Shown: positions 7,152 to 16,386, counted from the first letter of the stretch. The stretch is 32,189 nucleotides of DNA from Acinetobacter sp. HR7 (GCF_000773685.1 NZ_JPQO01000175.1:1-32189), one strand, 5' to 3'. A program made the numbers and translations. Notes: generated by a model not told the origin, from the letters alone.

Positions 7152-9263
7152 TTAAGCGGCTTTTTCCACTAGAGTCAGAATGTCATAAGTCGCGACCAGT
7201 TCATTGCGCTGGTTTTTCACCTTGATGTCCCAAACCACGACGCCATGCGGTTTTTGCTCATCACGCAGTGGTTTTGGGGTTTTCTGCTTGCAGGTCAATT
7301 CTACCTGAATGGTATCGCCAATTTTCACCGGTTCTACGAAGCGCAGGTTATCCATACCATAGTTGGCAATAACAGGACCTGGAGCGGCATCAACAAACAA
7401 GCCAGCAGCGGCAGAAACAATGAAGTAACCATGTGCGACGCGTTCACCGAATAGGGATTCCGCAGCCGCAATCTTGTCCATATGGGCATAGAAGTAATCA
7501 CCACTTAAGCCACCAAAGTTGACAATATCCGCTTCAGTAATGGTGCGGCGTGCAGTCAACAAGCGTTCACCGATTCGCAGTTCATCAAAAGATTTCTTGA
7601 ATGGGTGTACGCGGTCTTCAAACACCTCAGCACCTGCGGTCCAGCTATGACCGACCTGAGTCAGCACATTTGGCGAGCCTTGAATAGCAGTACGCTGCAT
7701 ATAGTGTTTCACTGCACGCAGGCCGCCGAGTTCCTCACCACCGCCAGCACGACCCGGACCACCATGCACTAACAATGGGAGTGGTGAACCATGACCGGTA
7801 CTTTCCTTGGCGCTTTCACGGTCCAGAATATGCACACGACCATGCCAAGGCGCGATCTTGCTAAGTAGCTGTTCAATATTTTCATCCTGGTTACGCACAA
7901 TTGAAGCAACCAGACTGCCTTCACCACGGGCTACTAATGCTGCCAGTTGTGGTAAGTCGCTATACGGCATCAATGTAACCACTGGACCAAAGGCTTCGAT
8001 ATTGTGAATCTGCTGAGCCTGAACCGGATCTTTACATAACAGCACTGTTGGCGGATAGAAAGCGGATTTTTCTGGATGTGCGACCTGAATGCTAAAATCC
8101 TGGCGCAGATGGCTACCTATGATGATTTCAGCTTCCTGTGCTAGCTGTTCTACCTTGGCAGCAACATCATGCTTCTGTTTAACGCTTGCCAGAGCTCCCA
8201 TGGTTACGCCGTCCTGTGCAGGATCACCGATGACCACTTTTTGCAATTTTTCAGTCAGGCGTTGCTGTACGGTATCGAGTAATACTGCTGGAACAAAGGC
8301 ACGACGAATTGCAGTACATTTTTGTCCAGCCTTGGTCGTCATTTCACGGAAGACTTCACGTACAAACAGGTCAATGGTTTCATCGTTGGCTTGCTGGGTC
8401 AGGATGGCGCTGTTCACCGAGTCGGCTTCCATGCTGAATGGAATAGAGTGGGCATTCAAGTGTGGATGAGCACGCAGTTTCTGGCCAGTAGCAGCCGAAC
8501 CTGTGAATGTTACGGTATCCTGTGCATTCAAGTGATCAAACAGGTCGTAAGTCTGTCCGCAGATCAGCTGCAGAGCACCTTCTGGTAGTAAATTACTGGC
8601 TAAAATGTCTTTAACGACTGCATGTGTCAGTTCTGCGCCTTCTGTTGCTGGTTTAACAATACATGGCACGCCGGCTAGTAGAGTAGGTGCAATTTTTTCC
8701 AGCATACCCCAGATTGGGAAGTTAAATGCATTGATATGTACGGCCACACCGGCTTTCGGGCTCAGAATATGTTTGGCACCAAAGCTGCCCTGTTTGGACA
8801 GTGGAATCCAGGCATCTTCAACCAGTGCAGTTTCATCGCTGAGTTCACGGCGAACCAGACTTGAATAGGCAAACAGGGTGCCGATCCCACCTTCAATATC
8901 AATCCAGGCATCTTTGCGGGTACAACCGGTTGCGGCTGCTAGGCGGTAATAATCTTCCTTACGTTCCAGTAAATATTGTGCCACCTGTTTCAGGGCATTG
9001 GCACGCTGGTGGAAGGTCCAGTGGGCAATGGCAGCACCTTTCTGTTTGGCATATTGCACTATGTTATGCATGTCGATGCCGTGGCTGCTGACTTGATAAA
9101 TCGCTTCACCACTAATGGCGTGATAGACCGTACGCAAGTCATTTTGTGCGCTATGTTCACCACCTAAAACCAGTGAACTCAATACTTTAACTTTAGCTGC
9201 GTAATGCGCCTGTGTGTCGTCCTGAAGATCTGTGCTCTGGGTAGTACTGTCCAGTTCCAACAT
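7152..9263 (-). CDS. paaZ: PaaZ: bifunctional oxepin-CoA hydrolase / 3-oxo-5,6-dehydrosuberyl-CoA semialdehyde dehydrogenase
   Basis: This 703-residue cytoplasmic fusion enzyme (E. coli PaaZ is 681) opens the seven-membered oxepin-CoA ring with its C-terminal hydratase domain. It then oxidises the aldehyde with NADP+ in its N-terminal domain. The aldehyde dehydrogenase part spans roughly residues 25-540: NAFNFP at 178-183, FTGSAATGQ near 253-261, general base Glu279, and nucleophile Cys316 in AGQKCTA. The MaoC-type hot-dog domain occupies the rest, with GDYFYAHMD supplying the catalytic Asp and His. The ATG at 9263 is chosen because GGAG lies seven bases before it; the frame stays open 23 codons further upstream, which would add a non-homologous tail across the operator. 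It diverges from paaA across a shared regulatory region. Confidence 0.96.
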   Translation of the reverse strand: MLELDSTTQSTDLQDDTQAHYAAKVKVLSSLVLGGEHSAQNDLRTVYHAISGEAIYQVSSHGIDMHNIVQYAKQKGAAIAHWTFHQRANALKQVAQYLLERKEDYYRLAAATGCTRKDAWIDIEGGIGTLFAYSSLVRRELSDETALVEDAWIPLSKQGSFGAKHILSPKAGVAVHINAFNFPIWGMLEKIAPTLLAGVPCIVKPATEGAELTHAVVKDILASNLLPEGALQLICGQTYDLFDHLNAQDTVTFTGSAATGQKLRAHPHLNAHSIPFSMEADSVNSAILTQQANDETIDLFVREVFREMTTKAGQKCTAIRRAFVPAVLLDTVQQRLTEKLQKVVIGDPAQDGVTMGALASVKQKHDVAAKVEQLAQEAEIIIGSHLRQDFSIQVAHPEKSAFYPPTVLLCKDPVQAQQIHNIEAFGPVVTLMPYSDLPQLAALVARGEGSLVASIVRNQDENIEQLLSKIAPWHGRVHILDRESAKESTGHGSPLPLLVHGGPGRAGGGEELGGLRAVKHYMQRTAIQGSPNVLTQVGHSWTAGAEVFEDRVHPFKKSFDELRIGERLLTARRTITEADIVNFGGLSGDYFYAHMDKIAAAESLFGERVAHGYFIVSAAAGLFVDAAPGPVIANYGMDNLRFVEPVKIGDTIQVELTCKQKTPKPLRDEQKPHGVVVWDIKVKNQRNELVATYDILTLVEKAA

Positions 9264-9279
9264 TGTATAACTCCATTTA

Positions 9280-9318
9280 TGATACGTTGTTGAGTTTATT
9301 TTTACTTTTGATGTTTCA
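9280..9318 (-). promoter_or_regulatory. Predicted PaaX operator before paaZ
   Basis: TGATAC (9280-9285) and GTTTCA (9313-9318) form a split inverted repeat with one mismatch and a gap of exactly 27 bases, the spacing seen in the other two sites of this window and in E. coli PaaX targets. It covers the predicted start region of paaZ and ends 17 bases before the start codon. Confidence 0.6.
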
Positions 9319-9348
9319 TAAATTGCAATCAAAAAGCTTAAATGTCAA
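9319..9348 (-). promoter_or_regulatory. Predicted promoter of paaZ
   Basis: On the minus strand a perfect TTGACA (9348-9343) is followed after 18 bases by AATTTA (9324-9319), a weak -10 element. The weak -10 beside a consensus -35 is typical of regulated promoters. The operator begins at the next base. Confidence 0.5.
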
Positions 9349-9415
9349 TCATAATCCGCAAACAAAAAAGTAACTTTCATGTAATTAAAAATTTAAAAGT
9401 AATAAAAACAATAAC

Positions 9416-9445
9416 TTGATAAAAAATGCCTCTAAAAAATATATG
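9416..9445 (+). promoter_or_regulatory. Predicted promoter of the paaABCDEFGHJK operon
   Basis: TTGATA (9416-9421) is followed after 18 bases by TATATG (9440-9445). The operator at 9444-9482 overlaps the end of the -10 element. A second possible pair, TTGATT (9463-9468) and TAATTT (9486-9491) with a 17-base gap, lies inside and after the operator, so the start site is uncertain. Confidence 0.45.
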
Positions 9446-9482
9446 ATACTTAAAAAATAGTATTGATTTTATATTTGTATCG
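9444..9482 (+). promoter_or_regulatory. Predicted PaaX operator before paaA
   Basis: TGATAC (9444-9449) and GTATCG (9477-9482) are inverted halves separated by 27 bases, with a mismatch only at the outermost base. Its position just downstream of the predicted -10 mirrors the sites before paaZ and the MFS gene. It lies 43 bases before the paaA start codon. Confidence 0.65.
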
Positions 9483-9525
9483 TTTTAATTTGAGTGTATC
9501 AGCACTTGGGATAAGTGAGACAAAC

Positions 9526-10470
9526 ATGAATAAGCAACAACAAACATTCGATCAGAAGATAGAGCAAGACATTTCTATTGAAGCGAAGGACTGGATGCCG
9601 GATGCCTATAGAAAGACCCTGATTCGCCAGATTGGCCAGCATGGACATTCAGAAGTGATTGGCATGCTGCCAGAAGGCAACTGGATTACCCGCGCACCAA
9701 CTTTGAAACGTAAAGCGGTATTGCTGGCTAAAGTACAAGATGAAGCAGGACATGGCCTGTACCTCTACAGTGCAGCCGAAACGCTTGGTGCAGACCGTGA
9801 TGACATGATGGAAAAGCTGATTGCTGGCCGCATGAAATATTCATCCATTTTTAACTATCCAACCCTGACCTGGGCAGATGTGGCTGCGATTGGCTGGCTG
9901 GTAGATGGGGCGGCAATCGTCAATCAGGTGGCACTGTGTCGTACATCTTATGGTCCTTATGCACGTGCCATGGTGCGTATCTGTAAAGAAGAAAGTTTCC
10001 ACCAGCGTCAAGGCTTTGAGGCCATGATGCAACTGGCACAAGGTACGCCAGAACAGAAACAGATGGCACAGGATGCAGTGAACCGTTTCTGGTGGCCCGC
10101 ACTGATGATGTTTGGTCCAAGTGATGACAACTCTCCAAACAGTGCACAAAGCATGCAGTGGAAAATCAAATTATTCAGTAATGATGCATTGCGTCAGAAA
10201 TTTGTCGACAACACTGTGCCGCAAGTATTGCAGCTTGGCCTGACTGTACCGGATCCAGACCTGAAGTTTAATGAAGAAACAGGCCACTATGAATTTGGCG
10301 AAGTGAACTGGGATGAGTTCTTTGACGTGCTAGCAGGCAAAGGTCCATGTAACCATGAACGTATCGAAGCGCGTCGTAAAGCTTGGGAAGACGGCAAATG
10401 GGTACGTGAATCCGCAGCAGTTTATGCCAGCAAGCAACAGCAGCAGTCAGATCAACGAAAAATCGCCTAA
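9526..10470 (+). CDS. paaA: PaaA: phenylacetyl-CoA 1,2-epoxidase, catalytic diiron subunit
   Basis: This 314-residue ferritin-like diiron monooxygenase subunit (E. coli 309) forms the epoxide on the ring of phenylacetyl-CoA using O2. Diiron ligands can be matched one for one with E. coli, shifted by one residue: Glu43, Glu73 and His76 (QDEAGH), Asp127 (VDGAA), Glu156 and His159 (KEESFH). The C-terminal [10 protein letters not shown] tail is also typical. The ATG at 9526 gives the family N-terminus; the frame is open for 21 codons before it, over the promoter. It is the first gene of a dense plus-strand operon and acts in the cytoplasm in complex with PaaC, PaaB and the reductase PaaE. Confidence 0.97.
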   Translation: MNKQQQTFDQKIEQDISIEAKDWMPDAYRKTLIRQIGQHGHSEVIGMLPEGNWITRAPTLKRKAVLLAKVQDEAGHGLYLYSAAETLGADRDDMMEKLIAGRMKYSSIFNYPTLTWADVAAIGWLVDGAAIVNQVALCRTSYGPYARAMVRICKEESFHQRQGFEAMMQLAQGTPEQKQMAQDAVNRFWWPALMMFGPSDDNSPNSAQSMQWKIKLFSNDALRQKFVDNTVPQVLQLGLTVPDPDLKFNEETGHYEFGEVNWDEFFDVLAGKGPCNHERIEARRKAWEDGKWVRESAAVYASKQQQQSDQRKIA

Positions 10471-10498
10471 GGCAACGGAATAGCACAAGGATATGCAA

Positions 10499-10786
10499 AT
10501 GAACAAGAATAACTGGTCTTTATACGAAGTATTTATTCGCAGCAAACAGGGGTTGAGTCACCGCCATGTCGGCAGCCTGCGTGCCCCTGATGATGAAATT
10601 GCCCTACAAAATGCCCGTGACGTCTATACCCGTCGCAATGAAGGGGTAAGTATCTGGGTTGTGAAATCTGAATTGATTACTTCATCTCAACCAGACGAAA
10701 AACCAGAGTTTTTTGATCCTTCACTGAACAAGGTCTACCGTCATCCGACCTTCTATCACATTCCAGATGGCATCGAGCACATGTAA
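10499..10786 (+). CDS. paaB: PaaB: phenylacetyl-CoA epoxidase subunit B
   Basis: This 95-residue protein is the same length as E. coli PaaB and nearly colinear with it: LYEVFIRSKQGLSHRHVGS, YTRRNEG, SIWVVK, and the C-terminal HPTFYHIPDGIEHM. It bridges PaaAC heterodimers in the epoxidase complex and carries no cofactor. An ATG two codons earlier (10493) is only two bases after AAGG. The ATG at 10499 has the proper eight-base spacing and gives the family length, so it is preferred. It sits 28 bases after paaA. Confidence 0.96.
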   Translation: MNKNNWSLYEVFIRSKQGLSHRHVGSLRAPDDEIALQNARDVYTRRNEGVSIWVVKSELITSSQPDEKPEFFDPSLNKVYRHPTFYHIPDGIEHM

Positions 10787-10802
10787 GGTGGAGGGCAGAG
10801 CA

Positions 10803-11558
10803 ATGACGAATCAGGTATTAGCACAATTTTTACTGCATGTTGGCGACAGCCAGCTCATCCTTTCACACCGTTTGGCAGAGTGGTGCGGTCATGCACCTGA
10901 GCTAGAGCTGGATATTGCATTGGCAAATATCGGTTTGGACCTGCTGGGTCAGGCACGTACAGCACTGAGTCTAGCCGGTGAAATTGAAGGGCAAGGTCGT
11001 GATGAAGATAAACTGGCTTATTTTCGTACTGAGCGTGAATACCGCAATTTGCTGTTGAGTGAACAGCCAAATGGTGACTTTGGTCAAACCATCGTACGTC
11101 AGTGGCTGATGGATCATTACCATGCCTTGCTGTTTGCAGCACTGAGTAACAGCAAGAATGAAGTCATTTCTTCATTCGCCATCAAATCACTGAAAGAAGT
11201 GAAATACCATCTGCGTTTTTCCACTTCATGGATGGAACGCCTGAGTCTAGGTACTGCCGAAGCACATGAAAAAATTCAGCATGGTTTGAACCAGTTGTGG
11301 CGGTTTACTGAAGAGCTATTCAGCTTGACTGCAGATGAACGCCAGCTGGTTGATGCTTACCTGATTCCTGATTTGGAACTGCTGAAACCGAAATGGCTGG
11401 AAACGATATCTGCTGAGCTGCAACGTTTTGAATTGAGCCTGCCAGAAAGCGGCGCTTACCGTAGCGGTGCCAAGCAGGGACTGCATACCGAACATCTGGG
11501 TTATGTACTGGCGGAACTACAATATATGCAGCGTGCTTATCCGGGCATGAACTGGTAA
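10803..11558 (+). CDS. paaC: PaaC: phenylacetyl-CoA epoxidase structural subunit
   Basis: At 251 residues (E. coli 248), this is a ferritin-like helical protein that pairs with PaaA and shapes the acyl-CoA channel. It lacks a working diiron site in studied members. Recognisable segments are LLHVGDSQLILSHRL(A)EWCGHAPELE, ANIGLDLLGQAR, KLAYFRTEREYRN(L)LL and EVKYHLRFSTSWMERL(S)LGT, followed by the C-terminal GKQGLHTEHLG-like stretch, here AKQGLHTEHLGYVLAE. The ATG at 10803 follows GGAGGG; the frame is open twelve codons upstream, overlapping paaB, but that start has no support. Confidence 0.96.
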   Translation: MTNQVLAQFLLHVGDSQLILSHRLAEWCGHAPELELDIALANIGLDLLGQARTALSLAGEIEGQGRDEDKLAYFRTEREYRNLLLSEQPNGDFGQTIVRQWLMDHYHALLFAALSNSKNEVISSFAIKSLKEVKYHLRFSTSWMERLSLGTAEAHEKIQHGLNQLWRFTEELFSLTADERQLVDAYLIPDLELLKPKWLETISAELQRFELSLPESGAYRSGAKQGLHTEHLGYVLAELQYMQRAYPGMNW

Positions 11559-11586
11559 ATCCAACACATCACAGGGAGTGAGTGGC

Positions 11587-12087
11587 ATGAACCTGATCAG
11601 ACATGTAGAAGACCAATGCTGGGAGGTCCTGGCACAGGTTTCCGATCCGGAAATCCCAGTCCTGTCGGTCCTTGACCTGGGCATGATTCGTGGGGTGGAG
11701 ATCAACCCGCAGGATGAAATCATCGTCCGATTGACACCCACTTATAGTGGCTGTCCGGCAACCGATCTGCTCAAGGCGGAAATCACCCAGGCATTTGCAG
11801 CACATGAGCTGACGCCGGTCAAAGTCGTGGTTGATCTGTCAGAAGCCTGGACCACCGACTGGATGAGTGAGGAAGGCAAACAGAAACTGCAGCGATATGG
11901 CATTGCCCCGCCTAAAGGCGGTTCAAACAGCTGCGGTACCCATGTCGCACTCAGTGATGGCATCCAGTGTCCACATTGTCATAGCCACCACACCCGATTA
12001 CTCAGTGAATTCAGTTCAACCGCTTGCAAGGCGCTGTACAAATGTCAGGAATGCCTGGAGCCGTTTGACTATTTTAAATGTATTTAA
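11587..12087 (+). CDS. paaD: PaaD: Fe-S assembly-type factor for the phenylacetyl-CoA epoxidase
   Basis: The protein has 166 residues (E. coli 165). The N-terminal two-thirds is a MIP18/DUF59 domain with SDPEIPVLSVLDLGMIRGVE and the PTYSGCPATDLL motif, linked to iron-sulfur cluster maturation. The C-terminal part holds two CxxC pairs (CPHCHS and KCQECLEPF), likely a zinc or cluster site. PaaD is needed for epoxidase activity in other bacteria but is not part of the purified enzyme; maturation of the PaaE cluster is the usual explanation. A GTG three codons earlier overlaps the ribosome site GGGAG, so the ATG at 11587 is preferred. Confidence 0.95.
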   Translation: MNLIRHVEDQCWEVLAQVSDPEIPVLSVLDLGMIRGVEINPQDEIIVRLTPTYSGCPATDLLKAEITQAFAAHELTPVKVVVDLSEAWTTDWMSEEGKQKLQRYGIAPPKGGSNSCGTHVALSDGIQCPHCHSHHTRLLSEFSSTACKALYKCQECLEPFDYFKCI

Positions 12088-12152
12088 GGGCTTAAGCGCA
12101 CAAGCCATAACAATAAAGCGTGAGATCGCCACAGCTTAAGAAGGATTTTGAA

Positions 12153-13211
12153 ATGAGCCAGTTTATTCCGTTAACCATTAAATCTATTCAGCCTCAGACT
12201 GAACAGGCAATTTGCATTGCTTTTGAATTGAGTCCAGAACATGCTGAGAGCTTTCAGTATCAGCCGGGCCAGCATCTGACGATCCGTCACATGACAGAAC
12301 AGGAAGAATTGCGCCGTTGCTATTCGATCTGTAGTGATACTGATGAAGACATGAGTATTGCGATCAAGAAAATTGATCAGGGCCAGTTCTCAACCTGGGC
12401 CAATGAAAATCTGAAAGTCGGTGATGTACTGGAAGTGATGCCACCACAAGGCGTGTTTTTCCAGAAAGCAGCCAAGGCTGGTGGCAAACATTATCTGGGC
12501 TTTGCTGCAGGTAGTGGCATTACGCCAATCCTGTCTATTGTCAAAGCAGTGCTGAACCGTCAGCAAGATGCCACTTTTACCCTGGTTTATGGCAACCGTT
12601 CCTGGAAACAGACCATGTTCTCTGAACAGATCATGGATCTGAAAGACCGTTTTAAAGAGCGTCTGCAACTGATCAATATTTTCTCGCGTGAGCTGAATGA
12701 CAGCGAAATTTTCAATGGTCGTATTGATGCAGAAAAATTACAGCAGCTGTTCCAGGCAGGCCTGATTCCAGCAGAAACCGATCACTGCTTTGCCTGTGGC
12801 CCTGAAGAAATGATGAATGCGGTAGAAACCGTATTGCCAACCCTCGGGATTGAGCGTAACAAGATTCACACCGAACGCTTCAATACCGGGACTTCACCAA
12901 AAGCCTCTGCACAGCAGATCGAAAGCCGTACTGAGGAAAAGGTCAACATTATTCTGGATGGTCGTGAGCTGATCATTGAAGTGTCTAAGCAGGATGACAG
13001 CATTCTGGATGCTGCTTTGCGTGCTGGTGCAGATTTACCATATGCCTGTAAGGGCGGAGTATGTGCAACCTGTAAATGTAAGGTGCTACAGGGTGAAGTG
13101 GAAATGGCGATCAACTATAGCCTTGAGGAAGAAGAAATCCAGAAAGGTTATGTGCTGAGCTGTCAGGCGCGTCCAACTTCAGCCAATGTGCGTCTAAGTT
13201 TTGATGAATAA
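12153..13211 (+). CDS. paaE: PaaE: NADPH-dependent reductase of the phenylacetyl-CoA epoxidase
   Basis: This is a 352-residue flavoprotein of class IA reductase type (E. coli about 356). It has an FAD-binding barrel (residues 1-105, with RRCYSIC near 54-60), an NAD(P) domain starting at GFAAGSGITPILS (117-129), and a C-terminal plant-type [2Fe-2S] ferredoxin domain. The ferredoxin ligands are Cys299, Cys304, Cys307 and Cys337. It passes electrons from NADPH through FAD and the cluster to the PaaA diiron centre. The ATG at 12153 has AAGGA seven bases before it; an in-frame GTG at 12120 has no ribosome site. The 65-base gap after paaD is one of the larger gaps in the operon and contains a small GGCTT/AAGCC hairpin at 12089-12106. 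Confidence 0.96.
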   Translation: MSQFIPLTIKSIQPQTEQAICIAFELSPEHAESFQYQPGQHLTIRHMTEQEELRRCYSICSDTDEDMSIAIKKIDQGQFSTWANENLKVGDVLEVMPPQGVFFQKAAKAGGKHYLGFAAGSGITPILSIVKAVLNRQQDATFTLVYGNRSWKQTMFSEQIMDLKDRFKERLQLINIFSRELNDSEIFNGRIDAEKLQQLFQAGLIPAETDHCFACGPEEMMNAVETVLPTLGIERNKIHTERFNTGTSPKASAQQIESRTEEKVNIILDGRELIIEVSKQDDSILDAALRAGADLPYACKGGVCATCKCKVLQGEVEMAINYSLEEEEIQKGYVLSCQARPTSANVRLSFDE

Positions 13212-13244
13212 GCCGGAAATCAGGTCCATCACAGGAAAATCACT

Positions 13245-14030
13245 ATGGAATTGATGAAAACGGAATTGATTAAAACCAGCTCACCCAAAGCCGGTGTGGT
13301 ATTGATTGAACTCAACCGCCCGGAAAAGCGCAATGCTCTGAACAATGCCACTTTGAAAGCCATTGCTGACACACTGCAAATTCTGGATTCAGATATTGAA
13401 GTCAAGACGGTAGTGATTACTGGTAATACCCAGTGTTTTGCAGCCGGTGCGGATTTAAATGAGTTAGCACAACTGGATGTGGTCAGCATTCAGCAGGATC
13501 AGCGTCCATTGTTATGGAAACGCATTGATGAATTTTCCAAGCCATTGATCATGGCAGTAAATGGCTATGCTTTTGGTGCCGGCTTTGAACTGGCACTACA
13601 TGGTGACATCGTAATGACGGGCGATAATGCCCAGTTTGCCCTGCCAGAGATTGGCCTCGGTATGTTGCCCGGTGCAGGGGGAACCCAACGTCTGGCACGT
13701 CTGGTAGGACAGCAACTATGTATGCGTTGGGCTATGACCGGTGAAGTGATTTCTGCACAAACTGCTTTGCAGCATGGCATCACGAGCCAAGTTTGTCCGG
13801 CTGATTTGACCGTGCAATATGCGGTAGAACTGGCAGCAAAAATTGCAAAACAGGCACCGCTGGCCATCCGTGTAATTAAACAGTCCCTGAAATCAATACA
13901 TGAAGTGAGCCTGAGTCAGGGCCTTAAACTGGAACGTCAGCATTTCGTCTGGCTGGCCGCTACCCAGGATCGTCAGGAAGGGATTAATGCTTTCCTGGAA
14001 AAAAGAAAACCAGAATTTAAAGGTGCGTAA
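13245..14030 (+). CDS. paaF: PaaF: 2,3-dehydroadipyl-CoA hydratase
   Basis: This 261-residue crotonase-fold enzyme (E. coli 255) hydrates 2,3-dehydroadipyl-CoA to 3-hydroxyadipyl-CoA in the lower phenylacetate pathway. The oxyanion-hole segments are CFAAGADLNEL and GYAFGAGFELA. Both catalytic glutamates of true enoyl-CoA hydratases are present, Glu115 and Glu135 (LPEIGLGMLPGAGGTQRL), which distinguishes it from the isomerase PaaG that follows. Its stop codon shares one base with the paaG start, indicating coupling. AGGA precedes the chosen ATG by nine bases; a second ATG three codons on is less well placed. Confidence 0.95.
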   Translation: MELMKTELIKTSSPKAGVVLIELNRPEKRNALNNATLKAIADTLQILDSDIEVKTVVITGNTQCFAAGADLNELAQLDVVSIQQDQRPLLWKRIDEFSKPLIMAVNGYAFGAGFELALHGDIVMTGDNAQFALPEIGLGMLPGAGGTQRLARLVGQQLCMRWAMTGEVISAQTALQHGITSQVCPADLTVQYAVELAAKIAKQAPLAIRVIKQSLKSIHEVSLSQGLKLERQHFVWLAATQDRQEGINAFLEKRKPEFKGA

Positions 14031-14821
14031 TGGATTACCAAACAATTATTGTCGAAGAAAAAAATGCAGTGGGCTATCTGACCTTTAACCGTCCTAAACA
14101 GCTCAACAGCTTTAATGAAAGCATGCATCAGGAAGTATCTTCTGTACTGAAACGTTGGGCTAAAGATGCTGCAATCCGTGCTGTAGTGATTTCTGCAGAA
14201 GGACGTGGTTTCTGTGCTGGTCAGGACTTGAATGACCGTGTAGTGGATCCAAATGCTGATGCTCCAGATTTAGGTCTATCCATTGAAAAATATTACAACC
14301 CGTTGATTAAGCTAATTACTGAAATGCCGAAACCGGTCATCTGTGCTGTAAATGGTGTGGCAGCAGGTGCAGGTGCAAATATCGCATTAGCTTGTGACAT
14401 CGTGGTAGCAGCTAAATCTGCTTCATTTATTCAGGCATTTTGTCGTCTCGGTCTAGTGCCAGATTCAGGTGGCACCTGGTTCCTGCCACGTCTGGTGGGC
14501 CGTGCCCAAGCGATGGGGCTGGCGATGTTGGGCGACAAAATCTCGGCTGAACGTGCGCTGCAACTCGGCATGATCTGGCAGGTGGTTGAAGACGAGCAGC
14601 TAAAAGCTGAAGCAGAAAAAATGGCTGAGCATCTGGCAACTCAACCAACTTATGGCCTGTCGCTGATCAAGAAAGCGATTCATGCGGCTGCAGACAATAA
14701 TCTGGATGAGCAACTCATTCTGGAGCGCGATCTGCAGCGTCTGGCTGGTCGTTCCAGCGATTACCGTGAAGGCGTACAGGCCTTTATGCAAAAACGTACA
14801 CCACAATATAAGGGGTGCTAA
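14030..14821 (+). CDS. paaG: PaaG: 1,2-epoxyphenylacetyl-CoA isomerase
   Basis: This 263-residue crotonase-superfamily isomerase (E. coli 262) converts ring-1,2-epoxyphenylacetyl-CoA to the seven-membered oxepin-CoA. It also shifts the double bond of 3,4-dehydroadipyl-CoA. It has the oxyanion sequences FCAGQDLNDR and GVAAGAGANIAL. As in known PaaG, the first hydratase glutamate is replaced by Asn117, and the reactive acid is Asp145 in GLVPDSGGTW. That residue pattern separates it clearly from PaaF. It overlaps paaF by one base and is followed two bases later by paaH, whose ribosome site lies inside its last codons. Confidence 0.96.
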   Translation: MDYQTIIVEEKNAVGYLTFNRPKQLNSFNESMHQEVSSVLKRWAKDAAIRAVVISAEGRGFCAGQDLNDRVVDPNADAPDLGLSIEKYYNPLIKLITEMPKPVICAVNGVAAGAGANIALACDIVVAAKSASFIQAFCRLGLVPDSGGTWFLPRLVGRAQAMGLAMLGDKISAERALQLGMIWQVVEDEQLKAEAEKMAEHLATQPTYGLSLIKKAIHAAADNNLDEQLILERDLQRLAGRSSDYREGVQAFMQKRTPQYKGC

Positions 14822-14823
14822 AT

Positions 14824-16377
14824 ATGCCAGAGATGAATTTAACCCAAGCCAAAGTTGCGGTGATCGGTGCCGGTACGATGGGTATCGGGATTGCCCAGCT
14901 AGCCGCCATGCATGGTCACTCAACCTATGTTTATGATGTTGATACCAGCCGTACCCAGGCTGCATTGCAGGACTTACAGGCACAGCTCAGCAAGCGTGTG
15001 GCTGCAGGTAAAATGACCCAGGAACTGCTGGACAGCACTTTTGCCAACCTAACTGTGGTGCAGGACCTTCAGCAACTTGCGGATCGTAACCTGATCATTG
15101 AGGCGATTGTCGAGAAAAAAGAAGTCAAACAGCAGCTGTTCCAGCAACTGGCAGAAATCTGCTCGGCAAAGACAATCTTTGCTTCAAATACTTCGTCGAT
15201 TTCAATTACTGCGATTGCCTCTGCAATTCCGCAACCAGAACGGGTCGTGGGACTGCATTTCTTTAACCCGGCACCGGTCATGAAACTGGTGGAAATTATC
15301 CGTGGTCTTCAAACTTCTGCGGACATTGCCACTACATTGATTGAATTGATGACTCGCTGGAAAAAGGTACCGGTTACGGCAAAATCTACGCCAGGTTTTA
15401 TCGTGAACCGTGTAGCACGTCCTTACTATGCTGAGGCTTTTCGTGCCTTGCAGGAAAATGTCACCACGCCTGAGCAACTGGATTTCATCATGCGTGAATG
15501 TGGCCGATTTGCCATGGGGCCATGCGAGCTGACCGACCTGATCGGGCAGGACGTGAATTTCTCGGTAACCCAAAGTGTCTATAATGAATTCTTTAATGAA
15601 CCACGTTATCGTCCGTCTTTAATCCAAAAAGAACTGGTCGATGCTGGCTGTCTGGGACGTAAGTCCAAGCAGGGATTCTATGATTACCGCAGCGAAGTGC
15701 GTACTCCAGCTTATCAATTGCCGGTGCTATATGCCAAATCGGTGCAGAAACTTAAGGTGCTTGTGAAAGGTGCCTGGCAACATTCCCCAGCACTGATTGA
15801 ATGCTTAAAGCAGGCTTCACATGTAGAACTGAGCTTTCAGGCTGCTGAACACAGTGAAATTCTTATTGGTGACGTATCATTACGTTTGTCTCTGGGTGAA
15901 TCGGTTGAGCTGGATTATACCCAGCAAAAAGTCGTACTGATGGACTGGCATGCGGACTGGCATAATGCCAAAGCAATTCCAGTGACTGCTTCACCTGCGT
16001 GTAGCGAACAGAATCGTCAGGTAATCGAGCAGCTACTGGTCGGTATGAATGTGATACCAATTTGGTCTAAAGACCATGCAGGCCTATATGTACTGCGTAC
16101 TATTGCCATGCTGGTGAATGAAGGATGTGAAGCTGTTCTACATAATATTGCCTCAGAACAAGACATTGATTCAGCAATGAAATTTGGTGTCAATTATCCA
16201 AATGGTCCATTTGAGTGGGTAAACAAAATCGGATATAACACAATTTTACAAATCTTAAAAAATATGTATCGTATTTATGGTGAAGAGCGATACCGACCTA
16301 GTATATATTTAGTTAAGCAGGCAGCGCTAGGACAGGCGCAACAAGTATCGCCAACACAGTTACGTGTGGCGGGCTAA
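14824..16377 (+). CDS. paaH: PaaH: 3-hydroxyadipyl-CoA dehydrogenase
   Basis: This 517-residue NAD-dependent dehydrogenase oxidises 3-hydroxyadipyl-CoA to 3-oxoadipyl-CoA. The Rossmann motif VIGAGTMGIGIAQLAA is at 14-29. The catalytic region includes FASNTSS and GLHFFNPAPVMKLVEII. The first C-terminal 3HCDH domain contains STPGFIVNRVARPYYAEA, and a second one follows a variable linker and ends with MKFGVNYPNGPFEW. It is about 40 residues longer than the 475-residue E. coli protein; the extra length seems to lie mainly in the linker around residues 305-385. The ATG at 14824 follows AAGGGG by eight bases. An in-frame GTG three codons earlier overlaps the ribosome site. Confidence 0.93.
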   Translation: MPEMNLTQAKVAVIGAGTMGIGIAQLAAMHGHSTYVYDVDTSRTQAALQDLQAQLSKRVAAGKMTQELLDSTFANLTVVQDLQQLADRNLIIEAIVEKKEVKQQLFQQLAEICSAKTIFASNTSSISITAIASAIPQPERVVGLHFFNPAPVMKLVEIIRGLQTSADIATTLIELMTRWKKVPVTAKSTPGFIVNRVARPYYAEAFRALQENVTTPEQLDFIMRECGRFAMGPCELTDLIGQDVNFSVTQSVYNEFFNEPRYRPSLIQKELVDAGCLGRKSKQGFYDYRSEVRTPAYQLPVLYAKSVQKLKVLVKGAWQHSPALIECLKQASHVELSFQAAEHSEILIGDVSLRLSLGESVELDYTQQKVVLMDWHADWHNAKAIPVTASPACSEQNRQVIEQLLVGMNVIPIWSKDHAGLYVLRTIAMLVNEGCEAVLHNIASEQDIDSAMKFGVNYPNGPFEWVNKIGYNTILQILKNMYRIYGEERYRPSIYLVKQAALGQAQQVSPTQLRVAG

Positions 16378-16386
16378 GGAATAAAA

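Noticed and set aside
8089..8469. 126-codon frame on the plus strand inside paaZ
   Set aside because: It is antisense to the aldehyde dehydrogenase domain, rich in Ser, Cys and Arg, with no motif or ribosome site.
9264..9332. Longer PaaZ start 23 codons upstream
   Set aside because: The extension spans the predicted operator and lacks a ribosome site, whereas the ATG at 9263 has GGAG at good spacing.
9463..9525. Longer PaaA start 21 codons upstream
   Set aside because: It would begin inside the operator and promoter region, has no ribosome site, and adds a tail absent from the family.
13565..13867. 100-codon frame on the minus strand inside paaF
   Set aside because: It is antisense to a well-supported gene, and its composition is the mirror of paaF codons.
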